Shown: positions 8,644 to 18,241, counted from the stretch's first letter. The stretch is 64,000 bases of DNA from an uncultured Muribaculaceae bacterium (GCA_910586565.1 CAJUIT010000007.1:72047-136046); one strand, 5' to 3'. Translations and numbers: made by a program. Notes: generated from the letters alone by a model not told the origin.

Positions 8644-8675
8644 CAAATATACCCAAATTGAGGTAAATTTGCAAA
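8644..8675 (-). promoter_or_regulatory. promoter for GT2 gene (minus strand)
   Basis: TATATTTG (8651-8644) with TTTG (8675-8672) 20 bases upstream is a full Bacteroidota consensus. It overlaps the oppositely directed promoter at 8664-8671, so the two units may exclude each other. Confidence 0.7.
8664..8671 (+). promoter_or_regulatory. -7 element for pyruvyl transferase gene
   Basis: TAAATTTG matches TAnnTTTG 24 bases before the ATG at 8695. Its position lies between the -33 and -7 boxes of the divergent promoter. Confidence 0.5.
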
Positions 8676-8694
8676 AAGCAAACACATCTATCTT

Positions 8695-9651
8695 ATGCCT
8701 ACGCTCTCACTTGCCGACATTGAAAAGCTCAGAAATATTCTCAGCGACAGGATTAAGCCTCTTATTCCCGGCGATTACGCTTTACTTGACCTGCCTTATC
8801 ATGAAAATTTGGGCGACACTATGATATGGGAAGGGGAGCGTTGTTTCCTCTCAACACTTCCGGGTAAGTGTGTGTATGCCTCGGGGAAAGACACATTCAA
8901 TCCCAAAGGCAAAATCAAAGCCGACACCACAATTCTTTTGCATGGGGGCGGAAACTGGGGGGATCTCTGGCCCGAGCATCATGAGTTCCGTAAACAAGTG
9001 ATAATAACTCATCCGCATCATCGCATTGTTGTGATGCCGCAGAGTGTGTGCTACACTTCGCCCGAGGCGTTGAAAGCCGATGTGAAATTCTTCTCCGACT
9101 ATCCCGACGTTATAATCTGTGTGCGCGACAAGGAATCGTTCCGCATCCTTTCGGAGGCATTGCCCAACCCGATTATCCTTGTGCCCGACACGGCTTTCTT
9201 TATCGACTGCGCCCGCCGCGATGAGGAACGGAAACCGACAGGGCGCACGCTCTACGCCCGCCGTCTCGACAAGGAGGTGAACCCACATGCCGATGTGTCG
9301 GGCATCCCTGCCGATGCCGAGGTGCACGACTGGCCTTCGATTGAATTCCCCTCCGACGAGCTCCCCCGCAAATTGCGCAGGAGGCTGCGGTGGTGCCGCA
9401 GGTTGAAGCGCTTCACCGGCATCGACCGCTCAAAAACGGTGACCGACCGCTTCTGGGCCAATGTTGCCCGTCCGCGCTATGTTGCCGATGCGTTTGCCTT
9501 TGTAAAGGATTACGATGTTGTGTGGTCAACGCGATTGCACATTGCCATTGCGGCGCTTCTTCTCGGCCGCGAGGTTCATGTGGTTGACAACTCCTACCGC
9601 AAAACCCTTAATTTTCTCGAAACTTGGTTTCACGACCGCAGCTGGCGGTAA
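8695..9651 (+). CDS. polysaccharide pyruvyl transferase family protein
   Basis: A 318-residue member of the ExoV/CsaB family (PF04230), which adds ketal pyruvate to sugars of exopolysaccharides or cell-wall glycans; some members act on other substrates. Visible motifs are YHENLGDTMIWEGE, the glycine-rich ILLHGGGNWGDLWPE, the MPQSV strand and VPDTAFF, with a late STRLHIAIAALLLGREV segment where the GT-B-like fold closes. It is followed after 15 bases by a GT2 gene, probably in one transcript. Pyruvylation is inferred from family membership. Confidence 0.87.
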   Translation: MPTLSLADIEKLRNILSDRIKPLIPGDYALLDLPYHENLGDTMIWEGERCFLSTLPGKCVYASGKDTFNPKGKIKADTTILLHGGGNWGDLWPEHHEFRKQVIITHPHHRIVVMPQSVCYTSPEALKADVKFFSDYPDVIICVRDKESFRILSEALPNPIILVPDTAFFIDCARRDEERKPTGRTLYARRLDKEVNPHADVSGIPADAEVHDWPSIEFPSDELPRKLRRRLRWCRRLKRFTGIDRSKTVTDRFWANVARPRYVADAFAFVKDYDVVWSTRLHIAIAALLLGREVHVVDNSYRKTLNFLETWFHDRSWR

Positions 9652-9666
9652 AAAATCCATTTGGAC

Positions 9667-10500
9667 ATGCATCATTCCCGTTTACAACCGGCAGCCGGCA
9701 ATCCGGTAGTGTCAATTATTATGACGGCTTACAAACAGGCGTCGTTCATAGAGGAAAGCATCCGTTCGGTTCTTTCGCAAACCTGCGAGAATTGGGAGCT
9801 TGTTATTGTTGACGACGGGAGCCCCGACAATGTTGGTGAGGTGGTGCGCCCTTTTGTGGAGCAAGATGACAGAATCAAGTTTTATCACACGGAAAACCGC
9901 GGGGTAAGTGCGGCCAGGAATTTCGGAGTTAGCCGCAGTTGCGGAGAGTTTATTCTGCCCCTTGATGCCGATGATGTTATAAAGGACTCATATATAGAGG
10001 AGTGTCTGGCCATGTTCCGTGAGTTTCCCGATGCGAAAGTTGTGTATTGCCAATGGGAATATTTCGGTGTGACAACAGACACGCCGCCGTTAAGCTATAA
10101 AGGATACAAAAACCTGTTGCTCGACAACAGCATTTTCAACACTGCCATGTTCAGGCGCAGTGATTGGAACCGAACCGGGGGATGGGATGAGAACATTATG
10201 GTGGGACGCGAGGATTGGGAGTTCTGGATTCGGCTGCTCGATGAGAATGCAGTTGTTGTGCAGATTCAGAAGCCGCTGTTCCGCTATCGGATAAAAGCAC
10301 AATCGCGCAATGTGACCGCAAAAACGCGCGAAGCTACATTTTCCACCGATGACTATGTGTATTGCAAGCACAACGCCCTCTACAGAAAATTTTTCGGAGG
10401 GAGCGCCATCGATAATATCAAATATCGGGAACGGATGTTGGGTGAGCATCCGAAGCCGCTCTTTAGCCGCATTTGGCGCGCAGCGCTCAAGCGCGAATAA
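9667..10500 (+). CDS. GT2 family glycosyltransferase
   Basis: A 277-residue GT2 enzyme with PVVSIIMTAYKQASFIEESI, IVDDGSPDN and the PLDADDVI metal site. The later MVGREDWEFWIRLL segment is typical of this group. I chose ATG 9667; a TTG two codons earlier is also in frame. It follows the pyruvyl transferase by 15 bases on the same strand. Confidence 0.9.
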   Translation: MHHSRLQPAAGNPVVSIIMTAYKQASFIEESIRSVLSQTCENWELVIVDDGSPDNVGEVVRPFVEQDDRIKFYHTENRGVSAARNFGVSRSCGEFILPLDADDVIKDSYIEECLAMFREFPDAKVVYCQWEYFGVTTDTPPLSYKGYKNLLLDNSIFNTAMFRRSDWNRTGGWDENIMVGREDWEFWIRLLDENAVVVQIQKPLFRYRIKAQSRNVTAKTREATFSTDDYVYCKHNALYRKFFGGSAIDNIKYRERMLGEHPKPLFSRIWRAALKRE

Positions 10501-10651
10501 GCATTTCCTGTCGATTTTTTGCCAAATGGCGGAATAAAATCCGTCCAAATGCCCGGGTAAAAATCGGCCAAATGGCGGAATGAGCTTAGAATGTAGATGC
10601 TTTGTGCTTGGTTTTTAGGTAAATAGATAATTGGGGAAGAATATGGAAGGC
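10501..10651. other. gene-free stretch with a 14-base direct repeat
   Basis: This stretch downstream of the GT2 gene holds CCAAATGGCGGAAT twice (10522-10535 and 10568-10581), each preceded by a CGATTTTT/AAAATCGG-type arm. It could contribute to a terminator. No gene is visible. Confidence 0.5.
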
Positions 10652-10827
10652 GGGTGTGTCATAACGGCTCGTCTGGGTCGTCGCTTGCGGGATTCGGTCT
10701 CGGTCACGTACCTCAGTACGCTCCCATCGGCCTCACCCACAAGCTCCTACCATCCAAACCATTCTGACAGCACCCTCCCTGCTTAGACTCCAAAGGCGGT
10801 GTGTCATGAATTTTGACACACCGCCTT
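10652..10827 (+). mobile_element. 176-base MITE-like repeat element, copy 1
   Basis: The left end GGGTGTGTCATAACGG is an imperfect inverted match to CCATTCTGACAGCACCC near 10758-10776. An internal CGTACctcaGTACG mini-palindrome follows the left arm. The right side ends in a 14-base perfect stem AAGGCGGTGTGTCA with a 7-base loop (10793-10827). It is about 95 percent identical by eye to 51684-51859, and a truncated inverted copy is at 55234-55323. No coding capacity, so any mobility would need a transposase in trans. Confidence 0.75.
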
Positions 10828-10864
10828 TAATTGCGAAAGAAATTTTTGGCAGGGGGATAAAGCA

Positions 10865-10907
10865 AAGCGGTGTGCCGAAAGTTTTGTTGCAATTCGGCAC
10901 ACCGCTT
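10865..10907 (-). terminator. ferritin terminator hairpin
   Basis: A 15-base perfect stem (AAGCGGTGTGCCGAA pairing with its complement across a 13-base loop), 19 bases past the ferritin stop codon. The stem shares the CGGTGTG core with the hairpin of the adjacent repeat element. Confidence 0.7.
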
Positions 10908-10925
10908 GTTGAAGTTTGACGGGGA

Positions 10926-11447
10926 TTATTCTTTGGAGGCGAGGGGAGTGGGGGTGGTGTAGGTGCGGGTGGCGAGCTCTTTGTCGAGCATGTAGAGGCC
11001 GTAGCCGTTGTCGCCGATTTTTTCGAGGGCGTCGATGTAGCCGCGGGCGGTGTCTTCCTCCTCAACCTGCTCGTTGATGAACCACTGGAGCATGTTTTGT
11101 GTGGCGTAGTCCTTCTCCTCAACGGCAACAGAGAAGATGTTGTTGATGAGGGAGGTTACTTTCTGTTCGTGGGCGAGGGTAGCCTTGAATGCATCGAGGG
11201 GAGATGCCCATTCGGTGTCGACGGCGTCGATGGGGGCGAGAAGCACCTTTCCGTCGCGTGAGTTTACGTAGTTCATGAAAATGGTGGCGTGATCCTGTTC
11301 TTCCTTGAACTGGATTGCAAACCAGTTGGCGATGCCTGCATAGCCTTTGTTGGCGAAGTGCATCGACATTGAAAGATAGAGATAGGCCGACCAAAATTCG
11401 GCATTGATCTGAGCGTTAATCGCTTCTTCAACTTTTTTGATAAGCAT
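10926..11447 (-). CDS. ftnA: ferritin
   Basis: A 173-residue non-haem ferritin that oxidises Fe(II) and stores iron inside a 24-mer cage in the cytoplasm. The ferroxidase ligands are present: E17 (NAEFWSAYLY), E50 and H53 (KEEQDHA), E94 (AHEQKV), Q127 and E130 (INEQVEEE). Length matches bacterial FtnA. It is a single-gene unit with a strong terminator hairpin. The upstream gap holds repeats, and I could not identify a promoter there. Confidence 0.95.
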   Translation of the reverse strand: MLIKKVEEAINAQINAEFWSAYLYLSMSMHFANKGYAGIANWFAIQFKEEQDHATIFMNYVNSRDGKVLLAPIDAVDTEWASPLDAFKATLAHEQKVTSLINNIFSVAVEEKDYATQNMLQWFINEQVEEEDTARGYIDALEKIGDNGYGLYMLDKELATRTYTTPTPLASKE

Positions 11448-11491
11448 GGGTGGTATGGTTTTGAGTTTTGAGTTTTAAGTTTTTAGATTTG

Positions 11492-11637
11492 AGACGAAAG
11501 ACAAAAAGACAAAAGACGAAAGCGAGAATAGTTTTTAGTTTTCAGTTTTTAGAGGCTTCGCCGAATGCTGACTTCTGGCTTCTTTCCTCTCACTTCTGGC
11601 TTCTGGCTTCTGACTTCTGACTTCTGACTTCTTAGAA
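11492..11637. repeat. composite intergenic repeat (R3 then R4)
   Basis: 11492-11557 carries the R3 tract (AGACGAAAGACAAAAAGAC followed by GTTTTTAGTTTTCAG and AGAGGCTTCGCCGAATG). 11565-11637 is R4, a run of TGACTTCTGGCTTC-type heptamer and hexamer repeats that reaches into the stop region of the outer-membrane protein gene. Order and orientation match the composite at 31530-31692. Confidence 0.75.
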
Positions 11638-12153
11638 TTGGTAAGAGATTTTTGCAAGGATGTTGCAACCTCCGAATTCCTTGATGATGACGTAGTCGGC
11701 CGAGAGATCGAGTCGCAGGGTGGATGAGATGTTCAATCCGAAGCCGGCACCGACGTTGAGACCGAAACGGCTCACGCGCGAGGTTACGTCGGCATCGTCG
11801 TTGGCGGTTTTCCCGTTGTGAAAACTCCAGCTCGAATAGTTGATGCCTGCCAGCGGATAAAATTCCCATTTTCCCGACAACGGTACGGGAACATGTGCAT
11901 TCACATTGAGGAGCAATGCATCTTGTTTGTTATGCCGGAACACATAGTTCACGCTCGGCGCAAGGCGGAAATGCTTGCTGAAGCGGTAGGTGAACTCGAT
12001 GCCTGCCATGCCGCTTTTGTTCTTTGTGGTGTAGCCGGCCTCGACTCCGAGGGTTTTCTCTCCCGAATAATCATCGGCCGATGATAGCTGCGGCATGGCT
12101 GCAATGCAAAAAAAAGCGGCAACCGCCTTGGCTGTGTTATGGTTGAATTTCAT
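11632..12153 (-). CDS. small outer-membrane beta-barrel protein
   Basis: A 173-residue protein with a signal peptide (MKFNHNTAKAVAAFFCIAAMPQLSSA, cleavage near residue 26) and alternating strands with an aromatic C-terminus (ILAKISYQF) as recognised by the BAM machinery. Length suits an eight-stranded porin-like or OmpX-type barrel. Function is unknown. It is a lone gene with its own -7 promoter element, divergent from tamB. Confidence 0.8.
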   Translation of the reverse strand: MKFNHNTAKAVAAFFCIAAMPQLSSADDYSGEKTLGVEAGYTTKNKSGMAGIEFTYRFSKHFRLAPSVNYVFRHNKQDALLLNVNAHVPVPLSGKWEFYPLAGINYSSWSFHNGKTANDDADVTSRVSRFGLNVGAGFGLNISSTLRLDLSADYVIIKEFGGCNILAKISYQF

Positions 12154-12216
12154 TGTGGGTTAGTGAATATGTGCTTTGTCCGTTGTCGGGCTCAGGAGCA
12201 TCTGACAACGTTTTAA

Positions 12217-12224
12217 CAAAGGTA
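12217..12224 (-). promoter_or_regulatory. -7 element for beta-barrel gene
   Basis: Minus-strand TACCTTTG (12224-12217) matches TAnnTTTG, 64 bases before the start codon. The -33 box is not convincing. Confidence 0.45.
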
Positions 12225-12277
12225 ACTATTCCCCCCGACATACCCAACAAAACGGAAAAAATCCTTAACTTCGCATT

Positions 12278-15200
12278 GTGAAATTGCTTTACCGAGTTTT
12301 ACGCTTTCTGGCGGTCATCATTCTGTGTGTTGCAGTGGTGTTGCCCGCCATTACCTACGTGGGCCTTTCGCTCACGCCGGTGCAACGTCGCATAGCCGAC
12401 CGCTGCGAGGTTGAGCTTTCGCGTTTGCTCGGGAGTGAGGTGACAATCGGCGGTCTCGGCATAATCCCTTTCAACAGGGTTGTGTTGCGCGATGTGGCGG
12501 TAACTACAGCGCCGGGCGACACAGCGCTGAAAGTTAGGCAGATGGGGGCGGGTGTGAGGCTGTGGAGCCTTGTGACCGACGACCCCGTGACGGTGACCTA
12601 CGTTGAACTTATCGGGATGGACGCGCGGCTTCACCGCGACAGTATAGGGGCTCCGCTCAACATCGCACCCATTATCGAGGCATTGAAGCCGAAGAAACCG
12701 TCGGCAACACCAACCCTGTTCGACCTCAAGGTGAACACCGTGTTGCTGAGGGCTTCGAGAGTGCGCTATGATGTTGATGACGAGGAATTCACCCCGGGTA
12801 GGTTCAATCCCAATCATATAGATGTTTCAAATCTGCGGGCCGACTTGCGGTTGCCGCGGATTAAAAACGATGATTTTTCAGTTAGCGTAAAGCGAATGGG
12901 TTGCCGTGAGCAGTCGGGGCTGCAGCTCGACAATCTCACGGTCGATGCCTCCATCAACAACGATTCCCTCCATGTAGGCAACCTTGCGTTGGATATGCCG
13001 GCGTCGCGATTGGCGATAGCCGATTTCACGCTGGCGCTCAACGGCATAAACTCCATTGCGGAGTCGCTTCGGAGGGGGAGCGTTGATTTGGCCGTAATCC
13101 CCGGCAGCTACCTTTCAACCTCTGATTTCACTGCCTTGCTGCCTGTTGAATTGTGCGGCGATGTGACAGTTGATTTCAACCGTTGTGAAATAAGCGGAAA
13201 TGTGAATGATTTCACCGCCGACGCCTCAATCACTGCCGGTGACATTTTCCGCATCGAGGCCGAAGGACATGGCAAAAACGCCGCCGACCGAGCCCGCCGC
13301 CACATCACACTCGACCGTTTTGTGTTGAATGCTTCGGGAAATGAAGCGCTCGCTCTGACCGATTGCAAAGGTGCCGTTAGGGAGAATCTGCGCAATCTCG
13401 TGGCGCGTCTTGCCAATGTGAAACTCACAGCGAGCGGCACCCTCGACGGAAACTCCGTCAACCTCGATGCCGACATTGAAACCGCTGCAGGGGGCTTGGC
13501 TCTGATGGCTTCGGGCAATGTGGAGGGGCGGAACGATTTATCGCTGGAGGCTGAACTCACCACCACAGGCCCTGTTGCGCTTGATGCAATCACCGGAAAT
13601 CAAGCATTCGGGGAAGTGGAGGGCACGCTGACCGCCAACGCATCCATCCGTGGAAACCGCCGCAGCGGTGAAGCAGTGCTTGACGTGGAGCGGTTGCAGT
13701 TCAGGAATGCTGACTACACCGATGTGGAGGTGCGCGCCGAGTTGGCCGATGACATTGTGAGCGGACGTGTAGCGGTTGATAACGATGCCGTGGCTCTGGC
13801 TCTCGAGGGGGCCTGGTCGTTGGCACGAACCTCGAAGTTGGTGGAGCTTCGCGGAAAAGTTGACCGCTTTGTGCCTTCAGAACTTAATTTGTGGAACAAA
13901 TATCCCGGCGGGAATTTTGCCGGTGCAGTTGATATAGCGCTTTCGGGCGACCGGCTCGAAAAACTCACAGGCTCGGCTGCGCTGACCGAGGTGGGGCTAT
14001 CCCTCCCCGAGGGGGAATCGTTTACCCTGCACTCGCTTGCAGTAAATGCCGACTCAACCATCATTGAGCTGCGCAGCGACTACATCGACGGAAGCCTCAC
14101 CGGCAACTACGATTTCAGAACGTTGCCAAAGGTTGGTGCCGACATCCTCTCGCATGTATTCCCCGCCCTTACCGGCCCGGGGTTGCATCGGGAATTTGAT
14201 GATAATTCGGGCAACGATTTCACTTTCAGGTTCACCATCAAGGAAACCGAAAAGCCGGCCGAATTTTTCCATCTGCCAGTGAGTGTGATTTACCCCGTGG
14301 AGATAACCGGAGCACTCAGTGATGCAACCCACGACATGGGGCTGACCATAGATGCTCCCTACCTCAGGCAGGGCACAAAACTGATTGAGAACACCCGGTT
14401 GTCGCTCGCCGTAACCGGTGCCGACGGGGTGGGTGCGCTCGACTTCACCACAACAGCACCCACAAAGAACGGTCAATTGACGCTGGTGATGGATAACTCG
14501 GCCAAAAACGATTGCCTCACCAGCGGGCTGACGTGGAAAATCAACCGCGCAAAGGCCTACGACGGCGATGTGCGTGCAGTCACCACATTTGCCCGCGAGG
14601 AGAACAATCGACTCGTTACCAACATAAACCTCCTCCCCGGTCAGCTCACATTCAATGACTCAACATGGCATGTGAATCCGGCGAAAATAACCGTCGACGG
14701 GCCGAAACATATAGTTATCGACGGGCTGAACGTGCATCGCGACAACCAGTTTGTGAAAATCGACGGAGTTGCCGCCGAGGATGAGGATTCAACACTCGTT
14801 GTCGACCTCCGCAATTTCAGTCTCGATTACCTGTTTGAATCGCTCGGCATCGACAAGGTTATGCTTGGCGGCGATGCGTCGGGGGTGTTCAACGGTTCGG
14901 CGCTCCTTTCGGGCAATCCGATACTCTCAACCCCCGGGTTGAATGTCACTGCGATAAGCTACAACAAAGTGGTGCTGGGGGATGCGCTGGTGAAAAGCCG
15001 GTGGGACGGTGAACGACGCGCCGTTACGCTCGATGCCGTAATCAATCAGTCCGACGGACGGCAGTCGGTAATCGACGGCGCTATTTTCCCGCTCGACGAA
15101 TCGCTCGATATTACCTTCAACTGCGACCACGTGAACGTTGGGTTCATGCAACCCTACATGGAGGCATTTGCCTCCGACATCACCGGCCATGCCTCGGGGC

Positions 15201-16822
15201 GTGCCCGCCTGTGGGGCACATTCAAATACATCGACCTCAAGGGTGATGTGTTTGCCGACGACCTGCGCCTGAAAGTGAACTTCACCAACACCTACTACAC
15301 CGCCCGCGACTCGGTTCATTTCCGCCCGGGGCTCATCGACCTCAACGGCATCACAATCCGCGATGCCGAGGGGCACACCGCCAACCTCAACGGTTGGGTG
15401 AAGCATAAATTCTTCAAGGAACCGAGGTTTGAATTTTCACTCACCGACGCCCACGATTTCCTTGCCTACAATGAAACTCCGCGCGAGAACCCCGTGTGGT
15501 ATGGCAAAATTTACGGCACCGGCAGCGCCTCGGTTAAGGGGTGGCCGGGACGTGTTGACATCTCGGTTGACATGGCCACCGCGCCGCGGTCGACCTTCAC
15601 ATTCGTGCTTTCAGATCAGGAGGTTGCCGACGAATATTCCTTCCTCACCTTCCGTGATAAAGGGAAACTTTCGGCGCAGCTCACCGACACCGTTCTGCTG
15701 CAGCGCGACACGTCGATGGACCTTGTGAACCGGCTGCGCGAACTTGTCGACGCGCACAACACCGACACCCCCTCTGACTACAACATCTCGCTGCAGATGC
15801 GCGTCACCCCCGACGCACAAATCGTTCTGGTGATGGACCCCGTGGGGGGCGACCGAATCAGAGCCTACGGCAGCGGCCACCTGCGCATGGACTACGGCTC
15901 GGCCAACAACGACCTCAAGATGTATGGCACCTACACCCTCGACCGCGGCGATTACAACTTCACCCTTCAGGATGTGATAATCAAGGATTTCACAATCAAG
16001 AACGGAAGCGAAATTGTGTTCAACGGCGACCCCTACGGCGCCCAGCTCAACATTCAGGCCGTCTACGCGCTCAACGCCAACCTCAGCGACCTCGACGAAT
16101 CGTTCCTGCAGGATAAGGACCTCAACCGCACCAACGTGCCTGTGCATGCGCTCATGAAAGTCAACGGCGACATCCGTCAGCCCGAAATAACGTTCGACCT
16201 CGAATTCCCGACTCTCACCACCGACATCTACCGCAAGGTGCGCTCAATCATCAGCACCGACGACATGATGAACCGCCAGATAATCTATCTGCTGGCGCTC
16301 AACCGCTTCTACACCCCCGAGTATATGACCTCGACCACCAAGGGGAATGAACTCGTGTCGGTGGCATCGTCGACAATCTCGTCGCAGCTCAGCAACATGC
16401 TCGGCCAGATTTCCGACAACTGGAACATTGCCCCCACTTTCCGCAGCGACCGCGGCGACTTCTCCGACGTTGAGGTTGATGTGGCTCTGTCGTCGCGGTT
16501 GCTCAACAACCGCCTGCTGTTCAACGGCAACTTCGGCTACCGCGACAACTCGCTAAACGCCAATCAGTTTGTGGGCGATTTCGATTTGGAATATATCCTC
16601 GACCGTGAGGGGATGTGGCGTTTGAAGGCCTACAACCGCTATAACGACCAGAACTATTACCTGCGCACCGCTACCACAACCCAAGGTGTTGGCGTGGTGT
16701 TGAAGCGCGATTTCGACAGCTTCTTCTCATTCCTTAAGGCATTCAGGAAAAAGAACCGCAAGCAACCGACGCAGATTCCCCTCAAGCCCGGCGAGGCAAA
16801 CGATTCCACAGCTGTGAAGTGA
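12278..16822 (+). CDS. tamB: TamB/YtfN-family translocation and assembly protein
   Basis: A 1514-residue AsmA/TamB-type protein (DUF490 at the C-terminus). It has one N-terminal membrane anchor (LYRVLRFLAVIILCVAVVLPAI, residues about 4-26), a long repetitive beta-rich region expected to form a hydrophobic groove across the periplasm, and the conserved C-terminal part with VNGDIRQPEITFDLEFP and IIYLLALNRFYTP. In Bacteroidota it stands without a TamA partner and is thought to carry phospholipids or assist outer-membrane assembly. The start codon is GTG at 12278. A TAACTTCG eight bases upstream resembles a promoter but would leave no leader. Confidence 0.92.
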   Translation: MKLLYRVLRFLAVIILCVAVVLPAITYVGLSLTPVQRRIADRCEVELSRLLGSEVTIGGLGIIPFNRVVLRDVAVTTAPGDTALKVRQMGAGVRLWSLVTDDPVTVTYVELIGMDARLHRDSIGAPLNIAPIIEALKPKKPSATPTLFDLKVNTVLLRASRVRYDVDDEEFTPGRFNPNHIDVSNLRADLRLPRIKNDDFSVSVKRMGCREQSGLQLDNLTVDASINNDSLHVGNLALDMPASRLAIADFTLALNGINSIAESLRRGSVDLAVIPGSYLSTSDFTALLPVELCGDVTVDFNRCEISGNVNDFTADASITAGDIFRIEAEGHGKNAADRARRHITLDRFVLNASGNEALALTDCKGAVRENLRNLVARLANVKLTASGTLDGNSVNLDADIETAAGGLALMASGNVEGRNDLSLEAELTTTGPVALDAITGNQAFGEVEGTLTANASIRGNRRSGEAVLDVERLQFRNADYTDVEVRAELADDIVSGRVAVDNDAVALALEGAWSLARTSKLVELRGKVDRFVPSELNLWNKYPGGNFAGAVDIALSGDRLEKLTGSAALTEVGLSLPEGESFTLHSLAVNADSTIIELRSDYIDGSLTGNYDFRTLPKVGADILSHVFPALTGPGLHREFDDNSGNDFTFRFTIKETEKPAEFFHLPVSVIYPVEITGALSDATHDMGLTIDAPYLRQGTKLIENTRLSLAVTGADGVGALDFTTTAPTKNGQLTLVMDNSAKNDCLTSGLTWKINRAKAYDGDVRAVTTFAREENNRLVTNINLLPGQLTFNDSTWHVNPAKITVDGPKHIVIDGLNVHRDNQFVKIDGVAAEDEDSTLVVDLRNFSLDYLFESLGIDKVMLGGDASGVFNGSALLSGNPILSTPGLNVTAISYNKVVLGDALVKSRWDGERRAVTLDAVINQSDGRQSVIDGAIFPLDESLDITFNCDHVNVGFMQPYMEAFASDITGHASGRARLWGTFKYIDLKGDVFADDLRLKVNFTNTYYTARDSVHFRPGLIDLNGITIRDAEGHTANLNGWVKHKFFKEPRFEFSLTDAHDFLAYNETPRENPVWYGKIYGTGSASVKGWPGRVDISVDMATAPRSTFTFVLSDQEVADEYSFLTFRDKGKLSAQLTDTVLLQRDTSMDLVNRLRELVDAHNTDTPSDYNISLQMRVTPDAQIVLVMDPVGGDRIRAYGSGHLRMDYGSANNDLKMYGTYTLDRGDYNFTLQDVIIKDFTIKNGSEIVFNGDPYGAQLNIQAVYALNANLSDLDESFLQDKDLNRTNVPVHALMKVNGDIRQPEITFDLEFPTLTTDIYRKVRSIISTDDMMNRQIIYLLALNRFYTPEYMTSTTKGNELVSVASSTISSQLSNMLGQISDNWNIAPTFRSDRGDFSDVEVDVALSSRLLNNRLLFNGNFGYRDNSLNANQFVGDFDLEYILDREGMWRLKAYNRYNDQNYYLRTATTTQGVGVVLKRDFDSFFSFLKAFRKKNRKQPTQIPLKPGEANDSTAVK

Positions 16823-16936
16823 CTCAGTCGGAGCCGGTGACGGGCGTTTGCCTGCTGTGAACGCGGCTCACCACCTTTTTGCGTGCAAATGATGCCAAAA
16901 GCGGCCAATCGTGCGGCGGATTTGCAGAAAATTGCG

Positions 16937-16944
16937 TAATTTTG
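16937..16944 (+). promoter_or_regulatory. -7 element for pyrE operon
   Basis: TAATTTTG matches TAnnTTTG, 53 bases before the pyrE start codon. No clear TTTG at the right distance. Confidence 0.45.
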
Positions 16945-16997
16945 TAGCGGTGACAGAAGGTGCTGTTGCCCCAAATGATAAAAAACTGCCAAGCAAG

Positions 16998-17651
16998 ATG
17001 AAACAACTTGAACATCTCCTCGCCGAGAAACTTCTCAAAGTAAGTGCAATTAAACTTCAACCCGAGCAGCCTTTCACATGGGCATCGGGTTGGAATTCAC
17101 CCATATATACCGATAACCGCCGCACCCTTTCCTATCCCGAGGTGCGCACTTTCATCAAAACCGAGCTCTGCCGCATCATCATGGAGAACTTCGAGACTCC
17201 CGATGTGATTGCCGGCGTGGCAACCGGTGCCATCGCGCAGGGTGCGCTTGTGGCCGACTCGATGGGTCTCCCCTACATCTACGTGCGCTCCACTCCCAAA
17301 GACCACGGTTTGGAAAACCTCATCGAGGGTAACCTCAAGCCCGGCCAGAAAGTAATCGTTATCGAGGACCTCATCTCCACAGGGCAGAGCAGCCTCAAGG
17401 CCGCCGAGGCAATCCGCATGGCAGGTGCCGAGGTAATCGGCATGGTTGCGATGTTCAGCTACGGATTCCCCATTGCCGAGCAGCGCTTCAAGGAAGCCGG
17501 TATCAAGCTCCTCACCCTCAGCAACTACGAGGCTCTGCTCGAAGTTGCTCTCGAAACAGGGTTTATCGGCAAAAAAGATGTATCAACCCTTCAGCAGTGG
17601 CGTGAGGCTCCCCAGAACTGGGCTCCCCACCGCGACACCACAATTGAATAA
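16998..17651 (+). CDS. pyrE: orotate phosphoribosyltransferase
   Basis: A 217-residue cytoplasmic enzyme of pyrimidine synthesis that joins orotate and PRPP to give OMP. It shows the N-terminal TWASGWNSPIYTDNR substrate loop, the flexible catalytic loop (YVRSTPKDHGLENLIEG) and the PRPP-binding signature VIVIEDLISTGQSS. The ATG at 16998 gives the standard length; the in-frame extension upstream crosses the promoter. It is followed after 11 bases by an SRPBCC gene, a pairing common in Bacteroidota. Confidence 0.96.
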   Translation: MKQLEHLLAEKLLKVSAIKLQPEQPFTWASGWNSPIYTDNRRTLSYPEVRTFIKTELCRIIMENFETPDVIAGVATGAIAQGALVADSMGLPYIYVRSTPKDHGLENLIEGNLKPGQKVIVIEDLISTGQSSLKAAEAIRMAGAEVIGMVAMFSYGFPIAEQRFKEAGIKLLTLSNYEALLEVALETGFIGKKDVSTLQQWREAPQNWAPHRDTTIE

Positions 17652-17662
17652 TCCCCACCCGC

Positions 17663-18082
17663 ATGGCAACATATAAAAGCAAACCGCAGGTTATCAATCG
17701 TCCTGCCGAGGAACTTTTCGAGCGTTTCAGCAACTTGAGCCGTCTGCAAGGCTCGCTCGATGCTCTCACCGAGGAGCAGCGCGCTCAGGTGGGTGATGTT
17801 GAATTCACCGCCGACAGCATCAGAATCGTCACCCCCCAGGTTGGTGAAATCGCCTTTGTGGTTACCGACCGCGTAGCACCCTCGAAGGTTGTGTTTGGCA
17901 CCAAGTCGTCGCCCGTTCCCCTCACAATGGAGGTCGACATAAAAGGGCTCGACGCCACCTCATCGGAGGTTCAGACAGTAATCAACGTGGAGATTCCCGC
18001 CATGCTGCGCCCCATCGTTGGGCCTCAGCTTCAGAAAGCCGCCGATAAGTTCGGTGAACTTATGGCCGGTCTGAGCCGTTGA
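17663..18082 (+). CDS. SRPBCC-family protein
   Basis: A 139-residue protein of the START/polyketide-cyclase-like fold, starting YKSKPQVINRPAEELFERFSN as usual for this pyrE-linked family. These form a hydrophobic pocket; the ligand is unknown. Tightly spaced with pyrE, so likely one transcript. No signal peptide. Confidence 0.82.
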   Translation: MATYKSKPQVINRPAEELFERFSNLSRLQGSLDALTEEQRAQVGDVEFTADSIRIVTPQVGEIAFVVTDRVAPSKVVFGTKSSPVPLTMEVDIKGLDATSSEVQTVINVEIPAMLRPIVGPQLQKAADKFGELMAGLSR

Positions 18083-18150
18083 GAATAATGAACAGCGTGC
18101 GGTGCGGCATACTTTCGTGTCGCACCGCACGCGCGTATATAGGGGGAGGG

Positions 18151-18240
18151 AGACGAAAGACGAAAAGACGAAAGACGAAAAGCGAGAGTTTTTAGAGATA
18201 AGTTTTTAGGCAAAAGTTTTTAGAGATAAGATATTAGAGA
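18151..18240. repeat. R3-type A/G-rich repeat tract
   Basis: Units AGACGAAAGACGAAAAGACG then GTTTTTAGAGATAA (three times, degenerate), closely like the tracts at 3064 and 11492. It fills the gap between the SRPBCC gene and the lipoprotein gene. Confidence 0.7.
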
Positions 18241-18241
18241 G

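Noticed and set aside
12266..12273. TAACTTCG as promoter of tamB
   Set aside because: It is one mismatch from consensus and would put the transcript start on the GTG start codon.
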